From: Burkholderiales bacterium
Lineage (GTDB): Bacteria; Pseudomonadota; Gammaproteobacteria; Burkholderiales; Burkholderiaceae_C
Length of the DNA stretch: 64,000 nt
Direction of reading: 5' to 3'
Assembly: GCA_947453625.1 (NCBI GenBank)
Contig: CANGHK010000028.1
Coordinates: 1 to 64,000 of the forward strand
Part shown: positions 41,652 to 50,462 of the stretch, in pieces
Layout: every line of letters starts with the position of its first letter
How positions within the stretch are numbered: position 1 is the first letter of the stretch
Translations under genes and position numbers: made by a program
Notes under the pieces: model-generated
Seen by the model: only the letters and a program-made list of their open reading frames with translations
Told to the model about the DNA's origin: nothing
The model's database searches: none

Positions 41652-42622
41652 CCCAGCCGTTGGACAGAGTCAACGACGGCCGGCCACTCATTTCAGTGGT
41701 CATGCCGTGTTACAACGCCGCGCCCTTTCTGGCGGAGGCGGTCGGTTCCGCTCTCAACCAGACTTACGGCAATGTCGAGGTCGTGCTCGTGGATGATGGA
41801 TCCACGGATGGCTCGGCGGATGTTGGTGCCCGACTGGCAGCCGACTACCCGGGGCGACTCGTTCTCGCTCACTCGCAACGAAAGGGCCCCTTTCCTGCAC
41901 GCAACCAAGCGCTGCGCCTTATTCGCGGTGAACTGGTCGCGTTCCTCGATGCCGACGACTGGTGGGATGCCACGGCACTGGATACGCTTTACGCAGCAAT
42001 GTCCGTCGCCAAAGCCGAGATCGCCTACTGCGGCTGGCAGAACGTGGGCGAGGGCATCCACTCCGCACCCTACGTCCCTCCCCAGTATGAGGCGGAAGAC
42101 CCGGTCGCCAATTTTGTACGCACCTGTCCGTGGCCGATTCACGCCGCCCTGATATCACGCGACTTGGTGGACCGGTTGGATGGTTTTTCCGAACGGTGCT
42201 ATTCGGCCATGGACTATGACTTCTGGTTGCGTGCGCTCGCGACGACCCGCCGCATGGTGCGGGTACCCGAAGTTCTGGCCTTTTACCGTTGGCATGGGCA
42301 GGGACAGGTCTCCGCCGTGAAATGGCGCCAGGTGCTGGACGCGCTCACTTCGCAGAAGGACTTCATCCGGGCCAATCCTGGCTTGGTAGCGCACTTGCCG
42401 CAGGACCGCCTGCGCGACCTGACCGAAGGCCAGGTATTGCGTCAAGCCTACCGGGCTTTCTGGAAGCGTGATCTGGCTTCAGCCCACAGGCTTTTCCGAC
42501 ACGCAGGCATGGCGGGTGCCTGCAAGATGGACGACTTGAGGCACGTCCTGACCGCCTTACTGCCTTTCCCCGCTTACCGCTGGTTGATGCAGCGAATTGA
42601 CCGCCAGGGTGAGGGCGTATGA
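41648..42622 (+). CDS. Glycosyltransferase family 2
   Basis: This 324-residue GT-A enzyme is read from GTG at 41648, which overlaps the previous TGA (GTGA). The fold marks are ISVVMPCYNAAPFLAEAV, VVLVDDGSTDGS and the metal-binding DxD region LVAFLDADDWWD near residues 97-108, then SAMDYDFWLRA as the acceptor-side motif. The C-terminal about 80 residues are helical. It forms a tightly overlapping unit with the deacetylase and the next glycosyltransferase gene. Confidence 0.9.
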   Translation: MTQPLDRVNDGRPLISVVMPCYNAAPFLAEAVGSALNQTYGNVEVVLVDDGSTDGSADVGARLAADYPGRLVLAHSQRKGPFPARNQALRLIRGELVAFLDADDWWDATALDTLYAAMSVAKAEIAYCGWQNVGEGIHSAPYVPPQYEAEDPVANFVRTCPWPIHAALISRDLVDRLDGFSERCYSAMDYDFWLRALATTRRMVRVPEVLAFYRWHGQGQVSAVKWRQVLDALTSQKDFIRANPGLVAHLPQDRLRDLTEGQVLRQAYRAFWKRDLASAHRLFRHAGMAGACKMDDLRHVLTALLPFPAYRWLMQRIDRQGEGV

Positions 42623-43416
42623 CGGCTGCTCGTATCCCGGTTCTGATGTATCACCGCGTGGGTGACGCCAACAATGCTTGGGAAGCGCGCTACGCGATCT
42701 CTGCCGCTAATTTCCGCGCGCACATGCACGCGCTATCGCGGGCCGGATGCCATGCAGTGGGCATTGATGCCGTGGTGGACTGGCTGGAGAACGGGAAGGC
42801 ATTGCCTGCCGGGGCTTTTCTGCTCACCTTCGATGACGGTTTTCGTGGCGTGCGCGAGCACGCTCTGCCGGTGCTGGAGAAGCTGGGTTGGCCCAGCACC
42901 GTATTTCTGGTGAGCGATTTGATCGGCGGTGAAGATGTCTGGACGCGGACGTCCAATCCGTCCGGCCAGACCTACCCGCTGCTGGATGCAGCGGAACTCC
43001 GTGACATGCAGCAACGCGGATGCAGCTTCCACTCCCACAGCCGCAGCCATGCCAACTTGCCCACGCTGAATGACTCCGATCTCGCCGACCAGCTCACCGT
43101 GTCGCGGCAAGTGTTGTCCCAGTTGCTGGGGCAAGAGGCGAAGTACTTCGCCTACCCTTTCGGCCAGTTGGACGAGCGGGTCGAAACTGCCACTCGGGCC
43201 GCCGGTTACCGCGCCGCATTTTCCACACAACCGGGCTTCAACCGGCGCGATGTGAATCGCTTTCGTATTCGCCGCCTCGAAATTTTAGGCACGGATACAC
43301 CGACCAAGCTGCGGCGAAAGATCCGCTATGGAAGCAACGACGGCAGCCTGATGCACGCCATCCTGTATTACCTGGATCGGATGCGCAGCCGACTACCGGG
43401 AGGCGGCAGGCCATGA
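42619..43416 (+). CDS. Polysaccharide deacetylase (NodB family)
   Basis: This 265-residue NodB-homology enzyme removes acetyl groups from sugars in a metal-dependent way. Motif 1 is TFDDG (residues 70-74), with the catalytic Asp. Motif 2 is SHSRSH, with metal ligands His140 and His144. AYPFGQ is motif 3. No signal peptide or lipobox is present, so it probably acts on cytoplasmic or lipid-linked intermediates. It starts by ATGA overlap at 42619 and ends in another such overlap. Confidence 0.9.
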   Translation: MTAARIPVLMYHRVGDANNAWEARYAISAANFRAHMHALSRAGCHAVGIDAVVDWLENGKALPAGAFLLTFDDGFRGVREHALPVLEKLGWPSTVFLVSDLIGGEDVWTRTSNPSGQTYPLLDAAELRDMQQRGCSFHSHSRSHANLPTLNDSDLADQLTVSRQVLSQLLGQEAKYFAYPFGQLDERVETATRAAGYRAAFSTQPGFNRRDVNRFRIRRLEILGTDTPTKLRRKIRYGSNDGSLMHAILYYLDRMRSRLPGGGRP

Positions 43417-44336
43417 CTCTTGCCTATACCGTGGCGCTCTGCACGCACAACCACGCCGGCCGGCTGGAATATACACTGGCGGATCTGCCCCGGATTCGTC
43501 CGCCCAATGCAGCCTGGGAGTTTCTGGTGATCGACAATGGCAGTCGAGACACCACACCTGATCTGCTCGCCCGACATAATTGGCCGGCCGGATGGGTAGT
43601 GCGCGTGGTGCGGGAGGAAAAGCTGGGTATCGCTCATGCACGGAACCGGGCCATCGCTGAGGCGCATGGCGAATACCTCATCTTCCTGGATGACGACGAG
43701 AGCGCCGACCCGAACTGGCTCCTGAGTTATGAAAAGCTGATCTTGGCACGTGACCCCGATGCGTTCGGAGGACGCATCGAAGTCGTGTTCGAGGATCCCC
43801 GCCCACGTTGGCTGTCCGATGAACTACTCGGCTTTCTCGGAAAGCTTGACTGGGGCGAGGAAGTCAAGCCCCTCAACGACCCCGGAACGCCTCTGTACAC
43901 GGGAAACTTTGGTTTCCGCCGTCGTATCGTCGAGCAAATCGGGTTGTTCGATGTCAGCCTCGGGCGCCGGGGCAAGGAGAACAATGGTGGTGAAGATGTC
44001 GACTTCTATCGCCGCATCGTTGGGGCCGGGCTCAGGGTCTGGTGGAACCCCGACGCCGTGATTTACCACCGCATCCAGGCAGCCAAATTGTGGCGTGGAT
44101 ACTTTCACGATCTGCATTATCGGCAGGGACTCATGGAGGGAATTCGCCAGCGCAGCATGGGCTCCAGCGTGCCCCCACGCTACCTGTTAGGTCAACTCCT
44201 GCGCGCCGCGGCGGCTGTCTGGACCCAGCGACGCCAGGAAGGGCGCGACGCCACCGTACGCAAGGAGATGAACGTGGCCTACTTCGTCGGCCAGATACGC
44301 GGCTGGGCCCTCGGGCCGCGCGCTGGGACCGATTGA
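43413..44336 (+). CDS. Glycosyltransferase family 2
   Basis: This 307-residue GT-A enzyme begins YTVALCTHNHAGRLEYTL. Nucleotide-binding marks are FLVIDNGSRDTTPDLL and the DxD region IFLDDDESADPNW. NNGGEDVDFYRRI is the acceptor-side acidic motif. The C-terminal region has amphipathic helices rich in Arg that may bind membrane. It overlaps the deacetylase gene by four bases. The next downstream gene is a broken methyltransferase. Confidence 0.9.
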   Translation: MTLAYTVALCTHNHAGRLEYTLADLPRIRPPNAAWEFLVIDNGSRDTTPDLLARHNWPAGWVVRVVREEKLGIAHARNRAIAEAHGEYLIFLDDDESADPNWLLSYEKLILARDPDAFGGRIEVVFEDPRPRWLSDELLGFLGKLDWGEEVKPLNDPGTPLYTGNFGFRRRIVEQIGLFDVSLGRRGKENNGGEDVDFYRRIVGAGLRVWWNPDAVIYHRIQAAKLWRGYFHDLHYRQGLMEGIRQRSMGSSVPPRYLLGQLLRAAAAVWTQRRQEGRDATVRKEMNVAYFVGQIRGWALGPRAGTD

Positions 44337-44360
44337 CCCGCGCCACCAAGATGCCTCGGC

Positions 44361-44890
44361 ATGGTGTTCCCCCATATCGCTGCCGACTCGATCGTCTGCA
44401 GGCTCGGGCTGGGCACCGGGGTCTACACCCGTGACATCAGCAAGATAATCACCGGCGGACAGTTCCACGTCGTCGACTCGGATCCCAGCGCCATCGATTT
44501 CCTGCGAAGGCATCTGCCCAAGAACCAGCGGGTAGCCTTCGCCACAATTTGGGAAGAGCCCCGCCCTTCGACGCCGACGAATGGATAGTGGGCTTGGCCT
44601 ATTGCGCCAACATGTTCACGGGGGTAATCTTTCTTTCTTCTACCGCTACATGCAGGAGTTCTCGCTCGTCCTCAAACCCGGTGGATACTGTGTGTCCGAC
44701 GACTTCGATTGCCACGAAGGCTGGTTGGAACATGTTGATGAGCAACATGGCCCGCCGGCAACCGTTCCCTGTCTACACCTACCACCGTACCGAGACAATC
44801 GACAAGCTGCTCGCTTCGTTGGGCTTTTATGTCGTCGGCCGTTTTCCGACCCTTCGGGGCAGCCTGTTCGTCACCGCCCGCAAGATCTGA
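44361..44890 (+). pseudogene. Frameshifted SAM-dependent methyltransferase remnant
   Basis: Three different frames must be joined to read one methyltransferase. The first (from 44361) gives the SAM-binding LGLGTGVYTRDISKI and VVDSDPSAIDFL. The second covers EFSLVLKPGGYCVSDDFD. The third gives TYHRTETIDKLLASLGFYVVGRF and ends at 44890. Each segment is family-like, yet each frame ends in a premature stop, with at least three shifts between about 44560 and 44740. Either the gene is dead or the sequence has several indels. The full product would have been about 175 residues. Confidence 0.75.
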
Positions 44891-44918
44891 TGCACCTTTT
44901 TCGCCCATCACTCCTGCG

Positions 44919-45932
44919 ATGCAACTCACACCGCCCAAGCCGCGTGCCGCTCGGAGCAGCATAGTGCGCCTGACCGTCCTGATCTGCACCCACGACCGCG
45001 CCGACCTGCTGGCGAAGGCCATTGCCTCGCTGAATGCGGCCATGCGCCCGCCGGGCTGGGCGGTGGACATCCTGGTCGCCGCCAATGCCTGCCGCGACGA
45101 CACCCATGCGGTGATGGACGGGTATCGCCAGCAGGCTGCCGGGCGGGGCGATCTGCCGCTGGACTGGCTCGCCGAGCCAGTGCCTGGCAAATCGAACGCG
45201 CTGAACTCCGCGCTGCCGCGCATTGACAGTGACATCGTGGCCTTCGTCGACGATGACCATCGCGTAGACGCCGACTATCTCCAAGCCATCTGTCGCGCTG
45301 CCGAGGCCCACCCCGAGGCAGACCTGTTTTGCGGCCGAATCCTGCCCGACTGGGACGGCAGCGAGCCCGCCTGGGTGCATGATCCCGGGCCCTACCGCAT
45401 CTACCCGCTGCCGGTACCGCGCTTCGACCAGGGCAGCGCCGCCCGCGAGTTGACGCCGGAGGTGGCCGTGCCGGGTGGTGGCAACCTGTTTGTGCGCACC
45501 GGGTGGTCCGCGAAGATCGGGCCCTTCGCCACCGACAGGGGACCCAACGGCCACGACTTGGGCGGTGCCGAGGATCTGGACTGGGTGCTGCGCGCGCTGC
45601 GCCTGGGCGCACGCCTGCGGTATGTGCCTGACATGGTGCAGTACCACTACGTGGACGCCAGCCGCCTCACGCTTGGCTACCTGATGAAGAAGGCCTACAA
45701 ACGCACTGCCTCGACGGTTCGCCTCGGGCCGCAGGACGCTGGCAGTCATGTGCCGAGATACCTGTATCGCAAGATCGCCGAGTACGGGATCAAAGCTTGC
45801 ACGGCGATCGGCACATCGCGGCGGCGTTTCTACCTGGTCCGAACCGCCGCCGCGCTGGGCGAGTTTGCCGGCCACCGGCAGCAGTACCGGCGCTGCGCTG
45901 CGGCGTCTGCCGTCACCAACTCCTCGAACTGA
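44919..45932 (+). CDS. Glycosyltransferase family 2
   Basis: This is a 337-residue GT-A enzyme. The start used is ATG 44919 (MQLTPPKPRAARSSIVRL); the GTG at 44964 is a plausible alternative closer to the conserved VRLTVLICTHDRADLL. The DxD region is IVAFVDDDHRVDADY, and GGAEDLDWVLRALRLGA is the C-terminal acidic motif. The PVPGKSNALNSAL stretch is common in the GT2 branch of EPS loci. GC content is high again here. The sulfotransferase gene starts 7 bp after its stop. Confidence 0.88.
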   Translation: MQLTPPKPRAARSSIVRLTVLICTHDRADLLAKAIASLNAAMRPPGWAVDILVAANACRDDTHAVMDGYRQQAAGRGDLPLDWLAEPVPGKSNALNSALPRIDSDIVAFVDDDHRVDADYLQAICRAAEAHPEADLFCGRILPDWDGSEPAWVHDPGPYRIYPLPVPRFDQGSAARELTPEVAVPGGGNLFVRTGWSAKIGPFATDRGPNGHDLGGAEDLDWVLRALRLGARLRYVPDMVQYHYVDASRLTLGYLMKKAYKRTASTVRLGPQDAGSHVPRYLYRKIAEYGIKACTAIGTSRRRFYLVRTAAALGEFAGHRQQYRRCAAASAVTNSSN

Positions 45933-45939
45933 GCTGTCA

Positions 45940-46890
45940 ATGCCACAGTTGCGTAACTTGCACAAACTGCTCGACCCCGAGATCCGAGCGAAGAACCTGC
46001 GCGCGCTGAACCAAGCGCTTCGCGGCCTGTGGTGGGACGTCACCCGCCCCGCCGTGCCCGACCCGGTGTTCGTCGTCGGCTGTTCTCGCGCAGGCACCAC
46101 CATCACTTACGAAACGCTGGCCGCCTCACCGCAGTTCCTCAGCTTCGGCTGGGAGATTCCGCAGTTCTGGAACGAGTTGCACGGCCCGCTGAAGAACGGT
46201 TGGCAGTCGGAAGCGGCGGGCGCCGAAGACGCGCGACCCGAGCACCGCACCGCAGCGCTGCGATACTTCTACCAGCGCCTCGGCGCCGGCTGGGTGCTGG
46301 ACAAAACCTGCATCAATGTGATGCGCATTCACTACCTGCACAAGCTGTTCCCGCAAGCGAAGTTCGTCTTCATCCAGCGCGACGGCCGGGACAACATCAG
46401 CTCGATGATGGACGGCTGGCGTGTGGGGCGCAGCGATGGCCGCTTTGAGTTGTCTCAGTTCTTCGGACCCTTTCCCGAGCCGGTGGCCATCAATGACGGC
46501 GAGTTCAAGGAATGGTCTTTCTTCCTGGTGCCGGGCTGGCGGCAGTACAACCACGCGAGCCTGGAAGAGGCTTGCGCCCTCCAGTGGATCAGCGCCAACC
46601 GGATGGCACTTGAGGCAAAGAAAACCATCCCGGCGGCTCAGTGGGTGAACTTGCGCTACGAGGACATCTTTGAGCGTCCGGTGGACATGTTCCGATCGGC
46701 TTTCTCGCAATTGGGCGTTCCATTCACGCCCGACCTGCAGACGCGCTGCGCCAATTTGCAGCCTACCAGCGTCGTCATCGGCACGCCCAAGAAGCAGAAA
46801 TGGAAGGACCACAACCCCGAGGCCGTCGAGCGAGTCCTTCCGATGATTGCCCCGTTGATGCGCGAACTCGGTTATGACACCGAGCACTGA
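45940..46890 (+). CDS. Sulfotransferase (PAPS-dependent)
   Basis: This 316-residue enzyme transfers sulfate from PAPS to a carbohydrate. The 5'-phosphosulfate loop is VVGCSRAGTTIT (residues 45-56) and the 3'-phosphate motif is FIQRDGRDNISSMM near residues 144-157. The C-terminal GTPKKQKWKDHNPEAVERV is the usual end of bacterial sulfotransferases. Start ATG 45940. It overlaps the following glycosyltransferase by 17 bp. Donor PAPS could be supplied by the cysD-cysNC pair at 23.5-26.3 kb. Confidence 0.9.
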   Translation: MPQLRNLHKLLDPEIRAKNLRALNQALRGLWWDVTRPAVPDPVFVVGCSRAGTTITYETLAASPQFLSFGWEIPQFWNELHGPLKNGWQSEAAGAEDARPEHRTAALRYFYQRLGAGWVLDKTCINVMRIHYLHKLFPQAKFVFIQRDGRDNISSMMDGWRVGRSDGRFELSQFFGPFPEPVAINDGEFKEWSFFLVPGWRQYNHASLEEACALQWISANRMALEAKKTIPAAQWVNLRYEDIFERPVDMFRSAFSQLGVPFTPDLQTRCANLQPTSVVIGTPKKQKWKDHNPEAVERVLPMIAPLMRELGYDTEH

Positions 46891-47779
46891 GCCACCTGCG
46901 GTCAGCGTCGTCATCCCCTGCTACAACGCGGCTTGGTGCGTGGGCAAGGCGATCGACAGCGTGCTGGCGCAGGACTTGCGCGATTTCGAGTTGCTGGTGG
47001 TCGATGACGGCAGCACCGACGACACGGCTGCTGTCCTGGCCCCTTATGGCGAGGCCATTCGGGTCGTCCGACAGCACAACGGCGGACTGTCGAACGCACG
47101 CAATGCGGGCATCCGCGAGTCGCGTGGCGAATTGGTCGCATTTCTCGACGCCGACGACTGGTGGCTACCGGGCAAACTCGCGCGTCAGACCACCATGATG
47201 CGGGCGCAACCGACCGTCGGCTTTGTCTCGACCGCGGCGCGGGTCGAAGACATGGAAGGGCAACTGCTGAACATCTGGGCCTGCACGGCCTGCACGGGGC
47301 CGTTTCTTCCACATCTCTTCGGCGCCAACGGCGATGTGGCCGGAAGCGGCTCAGCGGTCATGGTGCGACGTCAACTGTTCGACCAGGTCGGAGGCTTCGA
47401 CGAGTCACTTCGAAGCTTGGAGGATGTCGACATGTGGATGCGACTGGCCGCCGTGACGGGCTATGCGTGCATCGACGAACCGCTGGCTGTGATCCTGAAG
47501 CGGCAGGGCAGCATGAGCAGGAATCTGGAGGTCATGAAGGATGCCAGCGTGCGGGTGATGACGAAAAATCGACATCTGCTGCCCTGCGGCATGCAGGGAG
47601 CCTTCTGGCGCAGTTGCCTGGCTGGCATTCATGGTGACTATGCCAAGTGGCGCCTCCGCGAAGGCCAGCGGAGGGCCGCCATGCGCGAAGTGGCGAACAT
47701 GCTGGCTCTCGCGCCCATCGGGCAGAGCAGGCTTGCGCTGGGCCTGCTGAGAGACATCGTGCTCAATCGAGCGCTTTAG
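46874..47779 (+). CDS. Glycosyltransferase family 2
   Basis: This 301-residue GT-A enzyme has SVVIPCYNAAWCVGKAI, LLVVDDGSTDDTAAVL and the DxD region VAFLDADDWWLPGKL. The LRSLEDVDMWMRLA segment is the acceptor-side motif. It ends a run of closely packed, high-GC genes that begins with the WbsX-like gene. The sequence after it becomes more AT-rich, so its end is a likely junction. Confidence 0.9.
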   Translation: MTPSTEPPAVSVVIPCYNAAWCVGKAIDSVLAQDLRDFELLVVDDGSTDDTAAVLAPYGEAIRVVRQHNGGLSNARNAGIRESRGELVAFLDADDWWLPGKLARQTTMMRAQPTVGFVSTAARVEDMEGQLLNIWACTACTGPFLPHLFGANGDVAGSGSAVMVRRQLFDQVGGFDESLRSLEDVDMWMRLAAVTGYACIDEPLAVILKRQGSMSRNLEVMKDASVRVMTKNRHLLPCGMQGAFWRSCLAGIHGDYAKWRLREGQRRAAMREVANMLALAPIGQSRLALGLLRDIVLNRAL

Positions 47780-47896
47780 AAGAGCGCACTTGCACGGCGT
47801 GACGCAAAAGCGAAGTTGACCACCCGACAGCCTATGGCGACCCTAGTCGCATGGACTTTTGCCCGGGTCAGGGCCGATGAAAGGAGGTGACTCGAA

Positions 47897-48298
47897 ATGA
47901 ATCAGATTGTGACCACTGCTGGAGCCGTTTGCGTCTATCTGTTGCTGTCTAGCGCCGCATCGGCGCAACCGAGGTTGCCACACGCACCGACTGACCAAGA
48001 GATGCTCATGCTGCCCGAGGAGTGCCAAGCCATGCGAAAGGGCGGCCCGACTGCTGACGCCTACGCGAAACGGCTTCAGGCTCAGGGAATAACAGGCATT
48101 TCCCATTACTGCGCCGGTCTGAACTTCATGAACCGGGCCAAATTCGCATCACGCGACAAGACCGAAAAACGATTCAATCTTCAAAGCGCAATTGGGGAGT
48201 TCGGCTATGTCCTCGGGCACTCCGCCCCAAACGCGACCGGGCTTCCGACTATTAGGGCACAGAAAGATCTGGCTGAAACTATGCTCAAGCCGCGTTGA
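47897..48298 (+). CDS. Uncharacterised exported protein
   Basis: This 133-residue protein has a signal peptide (MNQIVTTAGAVCVYLLLSSAASA, cut before QPRL). The mature region has two cysteines (MLPEECQAM and ISHYCAGLNF) that may pair, and helical segments ending in QKDLAETML. The ribosome-binding site is exceptionally strong, AAGGAGGTGA placed 6 bases before the ATG. I do not recognise a named family, although the helix pattern suggests a short repeat-type periplasmic protein. It is the first gene of the AT-richer inset. Confidence 0.65.
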   Translation: MNQIVTTAGAVCVYLLLSSAASAQPRLPHAPTDQEMLMLPEECQAMRKGGPTADAYAKRLQAQGITGISHYCAGLNFMNRAKFASRDKTEKRFNLQSAIGEFGYVLGHSAPNATGLPTIRAQKDLAETMLKPR

Positions 48299-48427
48299 AG
48301 GCCACGTACTCACCCAGGTTTTTGCACCGATCCAATTCTGACCACCGGATGGCGGTGAACCCCTCAGTCTCCACCCCACCGGGAAGCGATCAATCGGGCC
48401 GGTCGCCTGCCTCCTGGAGTTTCCCAT

Positions 48428-49195
48428 ATGAGCATTGCGCGTCGCCGCTGGCCCGCCGTCAAGCAGTTTTGGTTCGACGAACCGATTACAACGCGAGGCG
48501 TTGACGTTGCATACTTCCGACAACGAAGCAATGCTCCTGTTGGATCAACATTTCGAACTTTCGACACGTTGTTGGTCGATCTTACCGGTACGGAAGAAGA
48601 CATTCAAGAACGCTTTAATAAGGAGACACGGTACGAGATCAGGCGAGCACATACAAAGGACGCCCTCACTTACATGCCTGTCTCTAGACCTGACAAATCG
48701 CTCATTCTAGTTTTCCACGCCTTTTACTGCTTGTTCCTGAAGAACAAAGGCATAGAGGATGCAGTTGATATTGAATACCTCATAACAGCGGCAAATGCTG
48801 GCTGCTTGCACCTGACTTCGATCCAGTGGCAAGGGGAGGTTCTTGTATGGCACAGTTTCATCGCGAGTGACCACCGCGCCTGCTTGCTGCACTCAGCATC
48901 GCTCCTGCCTGGGGCTGAGTCCTCACTGAAGTCTCTAATTAGCCGCGCCAATCGCTACCACCATTGGCTGGACATGCAGTATTTCAAAGGCCAAGGCGTC
49001 CAAACATACGACCTTGGAGGCGTGTATCAGCCCAAGGATGCTCAAGGCCAGCCTAGAAATAACCCGTTCAAGGCGAGCTTTGGCGGCACCCGAGTAACCG
49101 AATATTACGGCGAGATGGCATGCTCCAATCTCGGGCGATTTTACCTATGGATCAGATCCATAAAGAAAAAACTATCGCCATCCTTGTCGCGCTAA
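48428..49195 (+). CDS. FemAB/GNAT-like transferase
   Basis: This 255-residue protein resembles the FemAB-type acyltransferases found in exopolysaccharide loci. An N-terminal segment FRTFDTLLVDLTGTEEDIQERF and TRYEIRRAHTKD are typical, and the second half has WHSFIASDHRACLLHSAS and YDLGGVYQPKD. It probably transfers an amino-acyl or acyl group to a sugar or peptide, but the substrate is unknown. Codon use is clearly AT-richer than in the glycosyltransferases upstream. Confidence 0.7.
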   Translation: MSIARRRWPAVKQFWFDEPITTRGVDVAYFRQRSNAPVGSTFRTFDTLLVDLTGTEEDIQERFNKETRYEIRRAHTKDALTYMPVSRPDKSLILVFHAFYCLFLKNKGIEDAVDIEYLITAANAGCLHLTSIQWQGEVLVWHSFIASDHRACLLHSASLLPGAESSLKSLISRANRYHHWLDMQYFKGQGVQTYDLGGVYQPKDAQGQPRNNPFKASFGGTRVTEYYGEMACSNLGRFYLWIRSIKKKLSPSLSR

Positions 49196-49387
49196 GGCGG
49201 GTGCGCATCGCAGATCACCGGTCGCAATAGCAAGGGACCGAGTAGTCGGACTACGCGCAATAATTGTATTGCATGCGGATTGCAAGCGAGCACCGGAAGA
49301 ATATACGACCCCGTGAATAAATCCGGCGTACTGGATGATTTTTTCGTTGCCGGAAGCGCATTAAAAAAACACTATAAAGGAATCGCC

Positions 49388-50119
49388 GTGTCATCCCTGG
49401 CTGGAAAATTCTCGACCTTGCGCAATAACATAGGAACTTTCGGTCTCATCTTGACTGTCCGCGAGGCGCTCGCGGTCATCCTCTCCCCCACCTACGAGAC
49501 GAACCAGTTTGATCGGCAGTTCGGCACGGAGACGAGTTCGCTGGTTTCGGTGAGAGATGGTCAGTTACCAGCCGACTTCAGAAAGGACGCGCAACGCTAT
49601 GAACCCGCTGTTGATTCGATCTTGCGCCATATATTCCGGAGATTGCCTATCCAGCCCAAGGATTTTATCTTCATCGACGTTGGCTGCGGAAAGGGTCGCG
49701 CACTCCTGCATGCGTCGATGTACCCATTTTCTAAAATACGCGGCGTGGAAATTTCGCCAGTCACGTCGGACGTCGCGCGCCGGAACGTCGAAATATTTAG
49801 CAGCACGGCAGCGAATTTGCAGCGGTGCCGCGACATCGAGATCGACTGTCAAAATGTCATTGACTTCGAAATACCGAATAAAAATATCGTATTCTTCCTC
49901 TACAACCCGTTTCAAGGCTCAATTTTTGAGTCCTTCATGCGCAGGATCTATGACTGCAGTCAGCGCGCGCCGGACCGCGAAATACTTGTTGTTTACCACA
50001 ACCCATGGTCGGGCGAAGAGTGGCTCCAGAGCAGTGGCTGCTTCAAGAAAATATACGAGAACAGAGTGATCATGCCAAGATTAGCATGGAACCTTTGGGT
50101 GCCTCTCCGTTCAATGTAA
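49388..50119 (+). CDS. SAM-dependent methyltransferase
   Basis: This protein of about 243 residues has the Rossmann motif I FIFIDVGCGKGRALLHAS near the middle, VEISPVTSDVARRNV as motif II and FFLYNPFQGSIFE as the post-motif with NPF. Start GTG 49388 is preferred because AAGGA lies 7 bases upstream; GTG 49313 and TTG 49280 are in frame too. Possible targets are sugars of the polymer. An inverted repeat GTAGTC-G-GACTAC (49242-49254) lies in the 192-bp gap before it. The GC content is low relative to the window. Confidence 0.75.
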   Translation: MSSLAGKFSTLRNNIGTFGLILTVREALAVILSPTYETNQFDRQFGTETSSLVSVRDGQLPADFRKDAQRYEPAVDSILRHIFRRLPIQPKDFIFIDVGCGKGRALLHASMYPFSKIRGVEISPVTSDVARRNVEIFSSTAANLQRCRDIEIDCQNVIDFEIPNKNIVFFLYNPFQGSIFESFMRRIYDCSQRAPDREILVVYHNPWSGEEWLQSSGCFKKIYENRVIMPRLAWNLWVPLRSM

Positions 50120-50462
50120 ATCGTGGTTGGAATTTCAACTCTGCGCCCGCCGCGCCGCTGCACCAGTAGAAACCTTCGTCGACAAAGGGCAGCAGAACTA
50201 TGGAGAGCGGCAGCAGCAACGCAGTGCCGCCGCGCTAAAGCGTCATTTCGACGTGCCCTGGCTTCGACGTCAACCCGACGTCGGCACCGACATGAAAACC
50301 GATCCCAATCCGTTTTTTTTCTCAAAAGACGAAATCAGCAGGCAACGCCCACCGTATGAACGATTCCAGCCGCTTTGAGCGACTCACCTCCCGAATGCCC
50401 CCGGCTTTGCCGGGGGATGGTTACCAATAGCAAATTATTTCCAATATTTTACGAAAGATTCG
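50120..50462 (+). other. Gene-poor gap with strong hairpin; possible decayed insertion-sequence end
   Basis: The 343-bp gap holds no convincing intact gene. Two overlapping open frames (50123-50359 and 50127-50378) exist. The second contains FVDKGQQNYGERQQQRSAAA, which reminds me of C-terminal ends of some transposases, but I cannot confirm it. A perfect 8-bp hairpin, CCCCCGGC-TTT-GCCGGGGG (50398-50416), precedes the next gene. It lacks a T tract and could be a leftover of a mobile-element end. Confidence 0.4.

Noticed and set aside
44581-44964. A 127-residue plus-strand frame in the middle of the broken methyltransferase
   Set aside because: Only its first part matches the methyltransferase; the rest is out of frame and arginine- and proline-rich, so it is a fragment rather than a separate gene.
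49242-49254. GTAGTC-G-GACTAC palindrome upstream of the methyltransferase
   Set aside because: A 13-bp palindrome is short, not clearly placed relative to a promoter and without a known consensus, so it is recorded but not called an operator.
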